DNA from: Gracilimonas sp.
Lineage (GTDB): Bacteria > Bacteroidota > Rhodothermia > Balneolales > Balneolaceae
DNA: 64,000 bases
Assembly (NCBI RefSeq): GCF_040218225.1
Contig: NZ_JAVJQO010000008.1
Span: forward strand, 310,001-374,000
Direction: 5' to 3'
Part shown: piece by piece, positions 38,328-46,598 of the stretch
How positions within the stretch are numbered: the first letter of the stretch is position 1
Layout of the letters: each line of letters begins with the position of its first letter
Notes under the pieces: generated by a model
The model's input: the letters and a program-made list of their open reading frames with translations, nothing else
Database searches by the model: none
Told to the model about the DNA's origin: nothing
Program-made: the position numbers and the translations under genes

Positions 38328-38431
38328 ACATAACAGGTGAGAAATATGAGTCAATAAATATTGATAATTTCTAAACAAGCAATTTTGGAAATCGGAGCTT
38401 CGTCCTCGTCCAAGTTGATGCGATTGTTAGT
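38328..38431 (-). repeat. attC-like site A, overlapping the NADAR gene stop codon
   Basis: On the minus strand the NADAR stop codon TAA (38427-38429) is the first part of TAACAATCGCATCAACTTGG, followed within 20 bases by AAGCTCCG. This matches site B in order and spacing. A stop codon inside the first attC box is common in integron cassettes. A possible 3' box (TGTTATGTG) lies near 38328-38337, but its pairing with the first half is poor. The site may be degenerate or only half present. The conserved half is 38393-38429. Confidence 0.4.
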
Positions 38432-39023
38432 GGGCTGTTTTGTAATTAGTGTCTACGAATTTTATAAGATCTATATCATAAAAGTAAAGGTTCTGAAGTT
38501 TAGGAAGATCAATTTGATAATCTTGTTGACTGTATTTTTTAACCTTTTCTCGTATTTCCATCAATAATCTTCCTTGAGCATTTACTCCTATAAATTGATC
38601 ATCCTTACTTGAAGCACCCCATATTTTATCTTTATTGGAATACTCAACTATGTTTTTGTCTTTTGTTGAAATTAAAACAGTTGAAAATTTATGATAGTTT
38701 TGTATTAGCTTAAGTTCGATACAGAGCTTCATCACTTTAAAACGTATTCTATTCCAGTCTTGTCTTGTATCATTTTGGTGTTTCCTTGAAATTTTTTTAG
38801 CAAATATTGGGCTTTTCATGGATACAATTTTTTCCTGTATCTCTACTCTATTAGGAAACTTTAGAGCTTGATATAAAGCTTCAGATGTCCTGACAGTGTA
38901 GGAGCCAACTCTTATCGGAAAACCACCAGCCATATTTGATAGTGATCCAAACTTATCTTTAGTACTTCTAAAAGAAATACTTTCTGTTTTGTCGTAATGT
39001 CTAAGATTCTTTTTATAATCCAC
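38427..39023 (-). CDS. NADAR domain protein (YbiA-like N-glycosidase fold)
   Basis: A 198-aa protein with the whole NADAR signature in order: FGSLSNM at residues 25-31, TSEALYQALKF at 46-56, RQDWNRIRFKVM at 87-98, VEYSNKDKIWGA at 126-137 and GVNAQGRLLMEIR at 146-158. NADAR proteins are N-glycosidases: some remove ADP-ribose from guanine in DNA and pair with DarT toxins, and YbiA acts on riboflavin-pathway intermediates. No DarT lies here. The gene overlaps the upstream PRTase-like gene by 11 bases, so the two are made together. Its stop codon is part of the attC-like site. Confidence 0.88.
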   Translation of the reverse strand: MDYKKNLRHYDKTESISFRSTKDKFGSLSNMAGGFPIRVGSYTVRTSEALYQALKFPNRVEIQEKIVSMKSPIFAKKISRKHQNDTRQDWNRIRFKVMKLCIELKLIQNYHKFSTVLISTKDKNIVEYSNKDKIWGASSKDDQFIGVNAQGRLLMEIREKVKKYSQQDYQIDLPKLQNLYFYDIDLIKFVDTNYKTAH

Positions 39024-40143
39024 GGTTTCCTACGGGAAATAAAGGTACCCATCCTTTGTTCTCCCACCAATATATGATAGGACAAGTATTTGAGATGTTC
39101 CTCCAAGTAAACGCATGACTTCCAGTTCCAAAAGTTTGATAACTTGGAGTTGTAATGCCTAAAGGTCTAATTGAAGGAGCAAGATTATCTGCTCTTTCTA
39201 ATATTTCAAGTCCTTTATCTAAAACTATTTTTTCGTAACGAATTCTATTTTCTGGTGAACTAAAAAAAATCTCTTCTGAAGGTTGCTCATTGGCCCTGTA
39301 GGCAAACTTCCTATTATGTTCAGCATGTTCTAAAGAGTCTAAATAGTTATTCCATTTTTCGTTCTCTTGATCTTTTCTTGGATAAGCATGATTAAATGAA
39401 GGGTTTTTGTTGTAATTATTAATTCGAGGATTATTTTCTATTTCGTTACTGTAATGAATATCTAAACGATCGCTTATTTGATCATGAATATTTTTGTTTA
39501 GTATATATTTTGAGTTTCCACATCCCCATGAATGAAGAAAAAAGAAAAAACCAACTATCTTTATTTCCTCGTTAATAAAGTTCTCGACCCCATAATCATT
39601 TAGTTTCTCACTTATATTATTTCTGAACGTACCACCTGAAGCCAAAACATCATCAAAATATATCCAGTATTTAACACCATCTTTACCACATTCGTCAATA
39701 TCTATTCCGATATCATTTTTTAAAAAGTCATCAACCTTATTGAGTATAATTGATTGGCTTTTGTAATTGGGTTGGCAATCCAAGAAAATAGATTCCCTTA
39801 AAAATTCTTGAATTGAATTGTATCCATAATGACTTGAGAGGTAACCTAATATGCTTTCAATCCCTTCATCAATATCAGATTGGGCTACATAAGAATTAGG
39901 TAGAATATGATTTAATTCTGTTAGTAAAAATTCTTGATCTTGGTCCTCAAATTGTTTTGCCCAGGTGATTACATGTTGGGCGTCGATCTGAATACCATCA
40001 TCAGATCTGTAATCAGATATTTTACTAACAATATCATTTGCGATGTCAACCATTTGATCATTTTTGAATTTAAAAGCCCAATAACATAATATTATCCGAA
40101 TAAGGACTTTGTTAGTAAGCCGTGGATAAAACCCAGAAATCAC
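39013..40143 (-). CDS. Phosphoribosyltransferase-like protein of conflict-system type
   Basis: A 376-aa protein with one recognisable motif, YFDDVLASGGT at residues 162-172, which matches the PRPP-binding signature of type I phosphoribosyltransferases. Other blocks are WAKQFEDQDQEFLLTELNHI near 61-80 and a C-terminal IIYWWENKGWVPLFP near 356-370. These match my recollection of PRTase-fold proteins from bacterial conflict systems, not nucleotide salvage enzymes. The start is uncertain: GTG at 40143 has an in-frame stop two codons upstream and no good ribosome site, and an ATG at codon 31 is possible. It overlaps the NADAR gene. Confidence 0.7.
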   Translation of the reverse strand: MISGFYPRLTNKVLIRIILCYWAFKFKNDQMVDIANDIVSKISDYRSDDGIQIDAQHVITWAKQFEDQDQEFLLTELNHILPNSYVAQSDIDEGIESILGYLSSHYGYNSIQEFLRESIFLDCQPNYKSQSIILNKVDDFLKNDIGIDIDECGKDGVKYWIYFDDVLASGGTFRNNISEKLNDYGVENFINEEIKIVGFFFFLHSWGCGNSKYILNKNIHDQISDRLDIHYSNEIENNPRINNYNKNPSFNHAYPRKDQENEKWNNYLDSLEHAEHNRKFAYRANEQPSEEIFFSSPENRIRYEKIVLDKGLEILERADNLAPSIRPLGITTPSYQTFGTGSHAFTWRNISNTCPIIYWWENKGWVPLFPVGNRGL

Positions 40144-40346
40144 CCTTCAAAATCATTATTCGCTGTTGTATAGATATTATCCGTCTCATTAGTCGCATAA
40201 AGTTGTTGGACAATGTCTATTTCTAACTATCTACAATATAACATCTTAACCCTTTATTTCAACTGTGTTAATTCCCCAAAAAATTAGTAGCTGTAGGAAT
40301 GCCTGAAGTTGTTAGGTTAAACACTGAGCTTAATTAAAGCAACCAG

Positions 40347-40366
40347 ATTCCAGCCTTCACAGGAAT
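40347..40366. repeat. REP-like short hairpin
   Basis: ATTCCAGCCTTCACAGGAAT, followed by GAC, closes as a short hairpin. It resembles the widespread intergenic repeat of the form 'GTCATTCC...GGAAT' found in many bacterial chromosomes. Only one copy was seen in the window. Confidence 0.4.
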
Positions 40367-40409
40367 GACTTTTTCCGGAAATGGTTTTTGGCTTAATGAT
40401 GAGGTAAAC

Positions 40410-40437
40410 AAAAAAGGCTCCCGAAGGAGCCTTTTTT
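40410..40437. terminator. Bidirectional intrinsic terminator
   Basis: Six A, GGCTCC, loop CGAA, GGAGCC, six T: a perfect 12-bp stem with tetraloop and U-tracts on both strands. On the minus strand it lies 80 bases after the amidohydrolase stop codon and would separate that gene from the defence block. Confidence 0.88.
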
Positions 40438-40450
40438 CGTTGATCGTGTT

Positions 40451-40499
40451 TCGTTATTCGTTTAATCGGGATAATCTGTTATTCAATAACGAATAACGA
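40451..40499. repeat. Inverted repeat TCGTTATTCG / CGAATAACGA
   Basis: Perfect 10-base arms at 40451-40460 and 40490-40499 with a smaller nested palindrome GTTATTCAATAAC at 40478-40490. It lies between the amidohydrolase stop codon and the terminator. It may be a decayed mobile palindromic repeat; no function is evident. Confidence 0.45.
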
Positions 40500-40517
40500 T
40501 TTCCCATTAACGAAAAT

Positions 40518-43500
40518 TTATTCTTTTCCGGGGAGCATCATCTGCGTTGGGTTTGGGAATTCCCACTCGTAGGGAGCTGCTTTCACCTGCATTGGGTATA
40601 GCTGATCCAGCGTATCGCCGTCGTAAAGGCGGCCGTTTTTCATGACCCATTCAATAGAATTGGTGTTTCTGAGGTCATCCAGCGGGTTTGCATTCAGAAT
40701 GATCAGGTCGGCCAGTTTGCCGGCTTCTATAGACCCTATATCACCGTCCAGGCCAATAGCGGTGGCACCGTCAATGGTGGCTACCTGAAGGGCGTCGTGG
40801 TTATTCATGCCTCCAGTGGCCATCGCCCACAGCTCCCAGTGGAAACCAAGTCCCTGCAACTGACCATGGCTTCCCACTCCGGAAAGTCCGCCTGCTTCTT
40901 TCAGGTCTTTCTGAAACTCTGCATGCTTCTGGAATACATGCTCATCGTCATGGAACCAGCCCGGACGACGGCGCGACTTGGAAGCCAGCTCTTCGTACGG
41001 AGTGAAGGTGCGCAGCTTCTCGTCAAAGAACGGATTCTCGCGGGAATAGAAATAATTTTCGGCCCACGGACCACCATAAGAAACCAATAAAGTGGGCGTA
41101 ACCGCCATTTTCGCCTCAGCTGTTGTGGTGATTACATCTTTATAAATCGGATAGATAGGCAATGAATGCTCATGTCCCGGATACCCGTCAATAAGTTGCG
41201 TCATATTCAGTTTCCAGTCGAGGGCACCTTCGGTGGTTGGCATAATGCTCTGCTCTTTGGCTGCCATCAGAATCCATTGCCGCTGCTGTCGGTTTCCTGC
41301 CAAATACATCTTGATGGTTTTGGTGTTATAGTACTTGCTGTACTGTTTCATAACATCTTTGGCGTGCTCAAGGCTTTGAATGTTATATGCCCAGAATCCA
41401 AGTCCTGGACCTGTAGAATACACGCGCGGACCTTCCATCATTCCGGTTTCTACCATATCTGAGTATGTCAGAACATCTGTAGTAGCAGTTTGAGGATCAC
41501 GGGTAGTAGTAACTCCATAAGCCAGATTAGCGGCATAGCCCCAGAAACGTTGTTTATGAATACCCCAGGAAGCCCAAAGGTGAGCATGAGTATCAACAAA
41601 TCCCGGAACAATCGTTTTCCCGCTTAGGTCGCGGGTTTCTGCACCGCTTGGCGCTGTAAGATTAGTTCCCACTTCCACGATTCGGTTGTTCTCAATCAGA
41701 ACATCGCCATTTTCAATCACCTCATCGCCATTCATAGTAATAATGCGGGCATTTTGGAGAAGAATAGTTCCTTCAGGAATATCTCTGGTAATGGATACCT
41801 CAATGCTGAGTTCTTCAGGCTTATACCCTTCGTCTTCCTTCTTCTCTTCCTTTTCTTCTTCAGGTTCTTCCTCATCTGCTTCTTCATCAGCATCACCAGA
41901 ATCATCCCCATCGTCGGAGTCGTCGTCTTTCTTCATCTGCTCCTCCTCTTTCTTCTTCTCGGCTTCAGCTTTCTTAGCCGCTTCCACGCTGTCTTCGTAA
42001 GCTTCAGCAGCATTCAGATCATAAATAAAATGACCTTTACCAATCGACCAATGTACTTTACTCGCATCGTTCGACCAATGAGGAAACTGCCCGCCAATGG
42101 AGGTAAGCTTTTTGGAAGGAAAAGCCGCACTCGCTGCGCTCGCAACCGATATTCTCGGAGTATCACCACCTACTTTAGGCACTGTAACTACATAAATATC
42201 ATTGTTGATAAGCGCCATAGCCTGATCTCCTTCGGGAGCCATTGTTACCATACTGGCATTAGAAGGCGGGTTATTTTCTTTAGCAGCCTCTTCCGGATGA
42301 AGCATCTCAGGAGACGCATAGTTCTCTCCCATAGAGTTAAAACCGGCTGTAGTGATTCCGGTAATACGAACATGCTCTTTCTCATCGGTTCCATCCCAGC
42401 GAACAGAAAGGAGCGTACCATTTCCACGGTTCAGGTAGATGCGATCATTTGATTTTACAAAGTGAGGATTAGATCGGCCATTGCTTTTAGCAATAAAGTT
42501 GCTCGAACCACCGTCTGCAGAAACCCAAACAAGGTCTTCGGTAGATCCAAATGCAAAAGGACCAGTGGAATGGTCATAGCTTCGGTTGTCTCCTTTAAGA
42601 GCAACAATTCGATTTTGTGATTTTGACCAAGCGGGTTCACTATATATTCCCGGATCGTTGGTAATCTTTTCAGCCCGGATTCTTCGTGCATTCGGGTTTA
42701 CTTTATATAAAGCCCCGCCGTCTTCCATATCATAGGTAGCATAAACAATCCAGCTACCATCGGGCGACCATGTAGGCTGCGCTTCGATAAGGTCAGAATT
42801 GGTTATTCTTTTAGGCTCTCCATCCGGTAAATCCTGAATATAAAGTTTGTCGAGTACAGTGAATGCCAGCTGTTTTCCATTGGGAGAAGGCTCTGCATCA
42901 CGAATTTGTGTAGCAATCATTTCTTTACTGTCATCCACAGGATATTTGAAGAAAACTTCAGGACCCATTTCGAGATCTGCATTTACTTCAAAAGGAATCT
43001 CTTTCGATTCCCCGCTTTCAATATTAATGCTATATATCTTTCCGCCATAAGAAGTTATAAGATTCTTATTATCTGGTGTAAAGGTCATTGCAGGTAATAC
43101 ACCCATTGTAGCAATAGACTCCTGATCATCTCTTTGAACCGGGTAAGCAAGCCATCTTTCATCACCTGTTTTCAGATCACGAATTACCAATCCGGTTTTA
43201 TCTTCATACCTGGAACCATAAACCATCCACTTTCCGTCCGGGGATAAAGTTGGAGTGAAGGCCGAGCCATAGCGGGAAGTCACAGTCTGTCGCGAACCAT
43301 CCTCACGATCATACCGTGCAATCTGATATTGTGGTAGCTGGGCATTGTAGTTCCATGCACCATTTCTTTGTGAGAAATACACATAACGCCCATCAGGAGA
43401 AATTGCAGGATCGATGATTTTAAGACCATTTGGTTCACCAATAAGCGCTGTTCCGCTTCCACCTTCTTTGTGAATCAGCCATAGCTTTGGAGTCAACCCT

Positions 43501-44015
43501 CCTTTTGACGCGATCACATATTCACCGTCAGGTGTCCAGTCAGCGTTGGTATAGCGCGTATTTCCACCTTTGGTGATCTGCGTGATTTCAGACGTATCAG
43601 CAACATCAACATAGTATAAATCCTCTTCACCGGAAGCATCCGAAGTAAAAAGAACATACTTACCATCGGGGCTGTATCGGGGGTGTGTATCAAAAGCCAT
43701 TCCATCGGTAAGTTGTTCAGCCTCACCACCTGATGCAGGAATACGATATATATCCCCCATTAAATCAAAAACTATATGTTGACCGTCCGGGCTTATGTCA
43801 AGTGACATCCATGTGCCTTCGGTAGTATTGAATTCAATAATTCGCCCGGGTTTCATCGGGAGTTCGTTATCAGCTTTGGGGATCACTGTTGTATCCGCTT
43901 CAGTAGTGTCTTGCCGTACCTCGAAAATAGAAGCATGTACACTCTGAACCGTGAATAGCCCCAAAAAAAGGAAAAATGGGATCTTTGCCCATTTAGTGGT
44001 TGTAATCGTATTCAT
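40518..44015 (-). CDS. Exported TolB-propeller amidohydrolase
   Basis: A 1165-aa protein with signal peptide (about residues 1-28). Residues about 60-660 hold TolB/WD40-like blades with repeated signatures such as SPDGQHIVFDL, SPDGKYVLFTS and SPDGRYVYFSQ. A linker near 680-740 is almost all Lys, Glu and Asp. The C-terminal part, about 750-1140, is a metal-dependent amidohydrolase with the metal motif GFVDTHAHLW near 805-814 and the closing ADLIILNANPLDDLRNT. Such proteins may hydrolyse peptides or cyclic amides in the periplasm; the substrate is unknown. Monocistronic, between a terminator and a 100-base gap. Confidence 0.9.
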   Translation of the reverse strand: MNTITTTKWAKIPFFLFLGLFTVQSVHASIFEVRQDTTEADTTVIPKADNELPMKPGRIIEFNTTEGTWMSLDISPDGQHIVFDLMGDIYRIPASGGEAEQLTDGMAFDTHPRYSPDGKYVLFTSDASGEEDLYYVDVADTSEITQITKGGNTRYTNADWTPDGEYVIASKGGLTPKLWLIHKEGGSGTALIGEPNGLKIIDPAISPDGRYVYFSQRNGAWNYNAQLPQYQIARYDREDGSRQTVTSRYGSAFTPTLSPDGKWMVYGSRYEDKTGLVIRDLKTGDERWLAYPVQRDDQESIATMGVLPAMTFTPDNKNLITSYGGKIYSINIESGESKEIPFEVNADLEMGPEVFFKYPVDDSKEMIATQIRDAEPSPNGKQLAFTVLDKLYIQDLPDGEPKRITNSDLIEAQPTWSPDGSWIVYATYDMEDGGALYKVNPNARRIRAEKITNDPGIYSEPAWSKSQNRIVALKGDNRSYDHSTGPFAFGSTEDLVWVSADGGSSNFIAKSNGRSNPHFVKSNDRIYLNRGNGTLLSVRWDGTDEKEHVRITGITTAGFNSMGENYASPEMLHPEEAAKENNPPSNASMVTMAPEGDQAMALINNDIYVVTVPKVGGDTPRISVASAASAAFPSKKLTSIGGQFPHWSNDASKVHWSIGKGHFIYDLNAAEAYEDSVEAAKKAEAEKKKEEEQMKKDDDSDDGDDSGDADEEADEEEPEEEKEEKKEDEGYKPEELSIEVSITRDIPEGTILLQNARIITMNGDEVIENGDVLIENNRIVEVGTNLTAPSGAETRDLSGKTIVPGFVDTHAHLWASWGIHKQRFWGYAANLAYGVTTTRDPQTATTDVLTYSDMVETGMMEGPRVYSTGPGLGFWAYNIQSLEHAKDVMKQYSKYYNTKTIKMYLAGNRQQRQWILMAAKEQSIMPTTEGALDWKLNMTQLIDGYPGHEHSLPIYPIYKDVITTTAEAKMAVTPTLLVSYGGPWAENYFYSRENPFFDEKLRTFTPYEELASKSRRRPGWFHDDEHVFQKHAEFQKDLKEAGGLSGVGSHGQLQGLGFHWELWAMATGGMNNHDALQVATIDGATAIGLDGDIGSIEAGKLADLIILNANPLDDLRNTNSIEWVMKNGRLYDGDTLDQLYPMQVKAAPYEWEFPNPTQMMLPGKE

Positions 44016-44115
44016 AGGTATAAGGGATTAATTGTAGTTAGAAATGCTTATCTACGGAATTAAAGCAAATAGTTGCTTCTTAACCCGTAAAATTTTGTTT
44101 TTGTACCAAACTGTT

Positions 44116-46557
44116 TTAAAACAGTAACAAAAAGCCAATAGAATTCCCAAACTCGCCATAGAGCTTCTTGCTCACTTCAGCATAGAAGATTCCAAAAATC
44201 TTGGAAGCAGCAATACCTATCTCCGCTTGTGTTTTAGATCCTGAGTACGGAAGCAATGGCTCCAGGCTGGAAGTCTGATCTATCACTCCCGCCGTTAAGA
44301 CAGTGGAAATTTGTATCCCGCTTTTCTGAATAAATTTGATAGGTATGCTTCGGGTGAGTGAACTTCCAAATTTGTAGCGGACTTTAATTTGTGATATTCG
44401 ATTTCCTAATGGTTCACGATAGTCTAATGTGCTAAAAGGCCGATACCTGACATAATCATCTGGAATATATCCGTTATATGTGAACAATCGCTGATTGGGC
44501 ACTCCGCTGTTTGCAGCTCCGACAATAATATCTGTTTGAAAGAAATGAGATGAAAAAACAGGCCAATAAAATTTCAGAGCCAGTCGGTATCGATTGTAGT
44601 CAAAATCACTTTTCCACTCACTCATTCCCTTTTCAAGAACAGCATCGGCAAGCCAGCCAAACTCGCGGATATTATAATCCCGTAGAAATTGTGTTCTTAG
44701 GTACTGACGGGTATCATGGTGCAGATGAAGATATAAGCCATTAATATCCCCTGGCTCAGCAGGATAAACCGGATCGTTGTTTGCATATTTTTCAGGGCTA
44801 AGATCGTTACCAAAAATGCTGAAATTTCTTGTAGAAGTAAGTGAACGATGGGTTTCATTTATATACAAAAAGCGTAAAAAAGATTCCGTACCAAATCGAA
44901 AGCGCAATCCAGCCTCATATCCTTCACGCTCAAAAAAGTTATTACCCGAAGTACCTGTAGCCAATGCATACATCGTCTGGCGAGCCTCGAAAAAATCCAG
45001 CGGAGTTCGATTGTACTCATAATCCTGATATTGAGGCAATGTAAGTTTATGATAACTTCCTTCCGGAGCTACAAATGAATTCCCAAAGAAATGATATCCA
45101 CTTAATTCATAGCTCCAGGATTGGTTGCCAAATCCGTACCCGCCTATAGCCCGGTATTCGTAGTCGGGGTGAACCGGAGTCCGGAGTCCAAGTCCAAGGT
45201 AGTTTCCTTCTACCCTGTTATAATGATAGATATCGCTAAAATTGGTCAGATAGAATCGCTCAAGTTGATAAGGCAGCCTGAAAAAGGTTCGCATAGCTGA
45301 CATCCCTGCCTTTACCAGGGCCCGGTCTTCTTCATACTCTTTGGCTTCATCCAAGAGCCGGGTATTATCATTTTGATCCCGGTTAGAAAGCGTATCCCAA
45401 TAAGTTTGCTTCCGTTTGTGGGCGTCCTGCAAAATATTGGTCGTATTTAATTCTATCTGCTGAGGATCTATACTTCGGGCATTAAGTTCATAATTATCCC
45501 AGGTCCATACATCATGATAGTAAATACGGTCTTTGGAGGTGATAAACTGCAGCATAGCCGAAAGCTCTGTTTCTTCCGGCAGCCAGAAATCTTCAACTTT
45601 TTTATAACTCTGCTGGTACCTCAGATCAGAAATTTTAAAGGTGCCGGAATTAGTTTCGGCATAGTCGTTAAGGGTTACATCTATGCCAAGTATGACCGAC
45701 CGCTCTTCGTCGTACCAAACCTGACCTTCAAAAAGTGGACGGTTATCGGTTTTTGGTTCAAAGTATATCTCAATGGTCCCTTCCGGCCAGCTGCTGTCAG
45801 CTTCTTCATCATAAAGTTCATAAAACCGGCCGGCTTTATCTGAGATTGGGCCAACTACGGTCAAATCTTCTGAAAGGATACTCAGGATGACCTCATCAGA
45901 ATTCAGGTTCAACGGAGCTCCCCCGGTAGAAAAGAAATCATATTCACTGAAGAAATTATCGCTGGCCCTGTTGGCTTCCAGTGTTTCGGAGTAACGTTCC
46001 GGCTCCGATATATATCGTATCTCTGATTTGCGTTCAGAGAAAGCAATGGGTTCTAATTCGTCTTGTTCAGCTTCTTCATAATTAAAGTCTTTGTCTACAT
46101 TGCTGAGAATAGCCAACTTGTACACTTCAGCTTTGTAGGAGTTCAGATTCGAGTTCTGCTGATCACGCAGGCGGGCAAGTTCCTGAACCTTTCGTGCAAC
46201 GCGATTGGCGCTTACCGTTACTTCCATAGATGCCAGGTCAGGTTTTAAATACACATCCTGTTTAATCTCTTTGCCGGCTTTAATATTAAACTGGATAACG
46301 GTATCGCGAAATGATATAAACCGATAGCGAATGCTGACTGTGCCGGTATCGAGTTGAATGGAATAGGAACCGTCGCTCGCCGTATAGGTTCCTTTGCTTG
46401 TTCCCTCTACTATAATATTGGCATATGGAAGGGTTTCCCGGGTTTCTGCATCATGCACAAAGCCGGATAAAGTCCCCTTTTGTGCAAAAACATTTAAACC
46501 CGCCATCAACAGTAAAACGAACACCATCAACCCAGAAAAACGGGACTCACAACTCAT
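44116..46557 (-). CDS. DUF5686 outer-membrane protein with carboxypeptidase-regulatory-like domain
   Basis: Signal peptide to about residue 26 (NVFAQ), a CarboxypepD_reg-like beta-sandwich at about 30-110 (GTLSGFVHDAETRETLPYAN), then a long DUF5686 region. The C-terminal half alternates aromatic and polar residues as in outer-membrane beta-strands and ends in IGFLLLF, with a terminal Phe. The layout resembles TonB-dependent receptors without a plug. DUF5686 proteins are typical of Bacteroidota and of unknown function. The gene is 100 bases upstream of the amidohydrolase gene. Confidence 0.88.
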   Translation of the reverse strand: MSCESRFSGLMVFVLLLMAGLNVFAQKGTLSGFVHDAETRETLPYANIIVEGTSKGTYTASDGSYSIQLDTGTVSIRYRFISFRDTVIQFNIKAGKEIKQDVYLKPDLASMEVTVSANRVARKVQELARLRDQQNSNLNSYKAEVYKLAILSNVDKDFNYEEAEQDELEPIAFSERKSEIRYISEPERYSETLEANRASDNFFSEYDFFSTGGAPLNLNSDEVILSILSEDLTVVGPISDKAGRFYELYDEEADSSWPEGTIEIYFEPKTDNRPLFEGQVWYDEERSVILGIDVTLNDYAETNSGTFKISDLRYQQSYKKVEDFWLPEETELSAMLQFITSKDRIYYHDVWTWDNYELNARSIDPQQIELNTTNILQDAHKRKQTYWDTLSNRDQNDNTRLLDEAKEYEEDRALVKAGMSAMRTFFRLPYQLERFYLTNFSDIYHYNRVEGNYLGLGLRTPVHPDYEYRAIGGYGFGNQSWSYELSGYHFFGNSFVAPEGSYHKLTLPQYQDYEYNRTPLDFFEARQTMYALATGTSGNNFFEREGYEAGLRFRFGTESFLRFLYINETHRSLTSTRNFSIFGNDLSPEKYANNDPVYPAEPGDINGLYLHLHHDTRQYLRTQFLRDYNIREFGWLADAVLEKGMSEWKSDFDYNRYRLALKFYWPVFSSHFFQTDIIVGAANSGVPNQRLFTYNGYIPDDYVRYRPFSTLDYREPLGNRISQIKVRYKFGSSLTRSIPIKFIQKSGIQISTVLTAGVIDQTSSLEPLLPYSGSKTQAEIGIAASKIFGIFYAEVSKKLYGEFGNSIGFLLLF

Positions 46558-46598
46558 TATTTGTACCTGATTGCATACAAATTGAAATTTTTATTCGA

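Larger units (their letters stand above)
40144..40517. other. Non-coding right edge of the defence block
   Basis: These 374 bases hold no believable gene. Moving right they contain the presumed promoter of the PRTase-like gene, an imperfect palindrome around 40215-40315 (minus strand ACCTAACAAC and later GGTTAA), a REP-like hairpin at 40347-40366, a strong terminator at 40410-40437 and an inverted repeat at 40451-40499. Confidence 0.5.

Noticed and set aside
34149-40517. Mobile element machinery such as an integrase, transposase or recombinase around the defence block
   Set aside because: No such gene or remnant was recognised. The cassette idea rests only on the attC-like segments.
41686-42452. 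Two overlapping plus-strand open frames of 104 and 232 codons opposite the amidohydrolase gene
   Set aside because: They are antisense to the Lys/Glu/Asp-rich linker and propeller, giving Ser- and Phe-rich low-complexity protein. There is no ribosome site, and the minus-strand gene is clearly real.
44111-44124. Perfect 14-base palindrome CTGTTTTAAAACAG
   Set aside because: It overlaps the end of the DUF5686 gene, is AT-rich and short, and could arise by chance. It is too weak to call an operator or terminator.
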